From a virus: 21,206 nucleotides of DNA. The notes under the pieces were generated by a model. It was given only the letters and a program-made list of their open reading frames with translations. It had not been told where the DNA came from and did not search any database. The DNA lies in IMG/VR virus record IMGVR_UViG_3300028879_000012, positions 1 to 21,206 of that record. The stretch is one strand, 5' to 3'. This document shows, piece after piece, positions 20,801-21,206 of the stretch. Numbering within the stretch: the stretch's first letter is position 1; every line of letters starts with the position of its first letter. The position numbers and the translations under genes were made by a program.

Positions 20801-21206
20801 CCTTCACCGCCTGCGGGCTCGCGCGCGATGTGAGCATCAGTGCTTACGTAGTGAATCGTTAGCGGGTACGTCAGTTCAATCGCTGTCAGGTACTTGCCGA
20901 ACACCGCGCCGGTATCGATGTAGACCACGTTGCCGAGCCGCTGAGGTCGTTCAAGTGGGGTGTGCCCGACGACCAGATAGCGGAGCCCTTCAACTTCTGA
21001 GTCATCGCAGCGCGTGATCTTCGTTCTGGACCAAAGCGCGGTCTCTGTGACATTCCGTAGCCTTGTCTTGGATGCTGAGTTATCCAGCGCATCGCAGAAC
21101 GCAGGCCATGAGTCGCCACACTCCGCATGCACGATGCCGACTAACCCGTCTTCTGTGCCTATCTCGATGGCGTACGGCAGGGAGTCGAAAGCATCCGCGT
21201 AAAGCC
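20797..21206 (-). CDS. Serine/threonine protein phosphatase, C-terminal part, cut by right edge
   Basis: The frame is open to the right edge: upstream of the internal Met at 21132 it continues with Leu-Pro-Tyr-Ala-Ile-Glu-Ile and Gly-Ile-Val-His-Ala-Glu-Cys, so the N-terminus lies outside. Visible motifs of the lambda-phosphatase (NinI)/PphA type of metallophosphoesterase are Val-His-Ala (metal ligand His) and Val-Val-Gly-His-Thr-Pro-Leu, then Ile-Asp-Thr-Gly-Ala-Val-Phe-Gly. These bind two metal ions and remove phosphate from proteins or small substrates. The N-terminal Asp-x-His and Gly-Asp-x-x-Asp motifs would be off the window. Confidence 0.85.
   Translation of the reverse strand, partial: LYADAFDSLPYAIEIGTEDGLVGIVHAECGDSWPAFCDALDNSASKTRLRNVTETALWSRTKITRCDDSEVEGLRYLVVGHTPLERPQRLGNVVYIDTGAVFGKYLTAIELTYPLTIHYVSTDAHIAREPAGGEG

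Overview
This window is one continuous stretch of a tailed bacteriophage genome (free phage or prophage; no integrase, attachment site or bacterial flank is visible). The virion is a contractile-tailed myovirus: there is a DUF3383-type tail sheath, a tail tube, a frameshifted tail assembly chaperone and a tape measure protein. The lysis genes include a nested inner/outer membrane spanin pair and a lambda R-type endolysin, so the host is Gram-negative. The GC-rich base composition, long antisense open frames and codon use fit a GC-rich proteobacterium; I cannot name the host.

Nearly everything is transcribed right to left (minus strand). From the right edge, 21206 to 18405 is the end of an early/middle operon: a protein phosphatase (cut by the edge), an SH3-like small protein, two small unknowns, a RusA-like resolvase, a 52-residue helical protein, two small proteins sharing a Cys-x-x-Cys-Asn-Lys-Tyr-Arg-Arg motif in different reading frames, a possible late-gene regulator, and a GIY-YIG-like protein. 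A clear minus-strand intrinsic terminator lies at 18321-18347. A roughly 320-base leader with one 28-codon ORF then precedes the late operon.

The late operon starts with lysis (17997 to 15491: endolysin, holin-like and other small membrane proteins, Rz/Rz1). Packaging and head genes follow: TerS, TerL, DUF1073 portal, gp7/MuF-like morphogenesis protein, a Nudix-protease-scaffold fusion, decoration protein and DUF2184 capsid. Then come neck genes (7558 to 4680), sheath, tube, tail assembly chaperone with -1 frameshift, tape measure, and a gene cut by the left edge. One gene at 11139-11504 runs the opposite way inside the head operon and encodes a secreted protein; it looks like a moron.

Most gene junctions overlap as ATGA, GTGA, TGATG or TAATG, so translational coupling is the rule. 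I used this to choose starts and to recover short genes at 19808-19966, 15491-15634 and (less surely) 18130-18216. The most notable points are the three-part Nudix/DUF2213/scaffold polypeptide with a probable nested scaffold start, a shared beta-type domain inserted in both the tail sheath and a neck protein, the T8 frameshift site, and the duplicated cysteine motif read in two frames.
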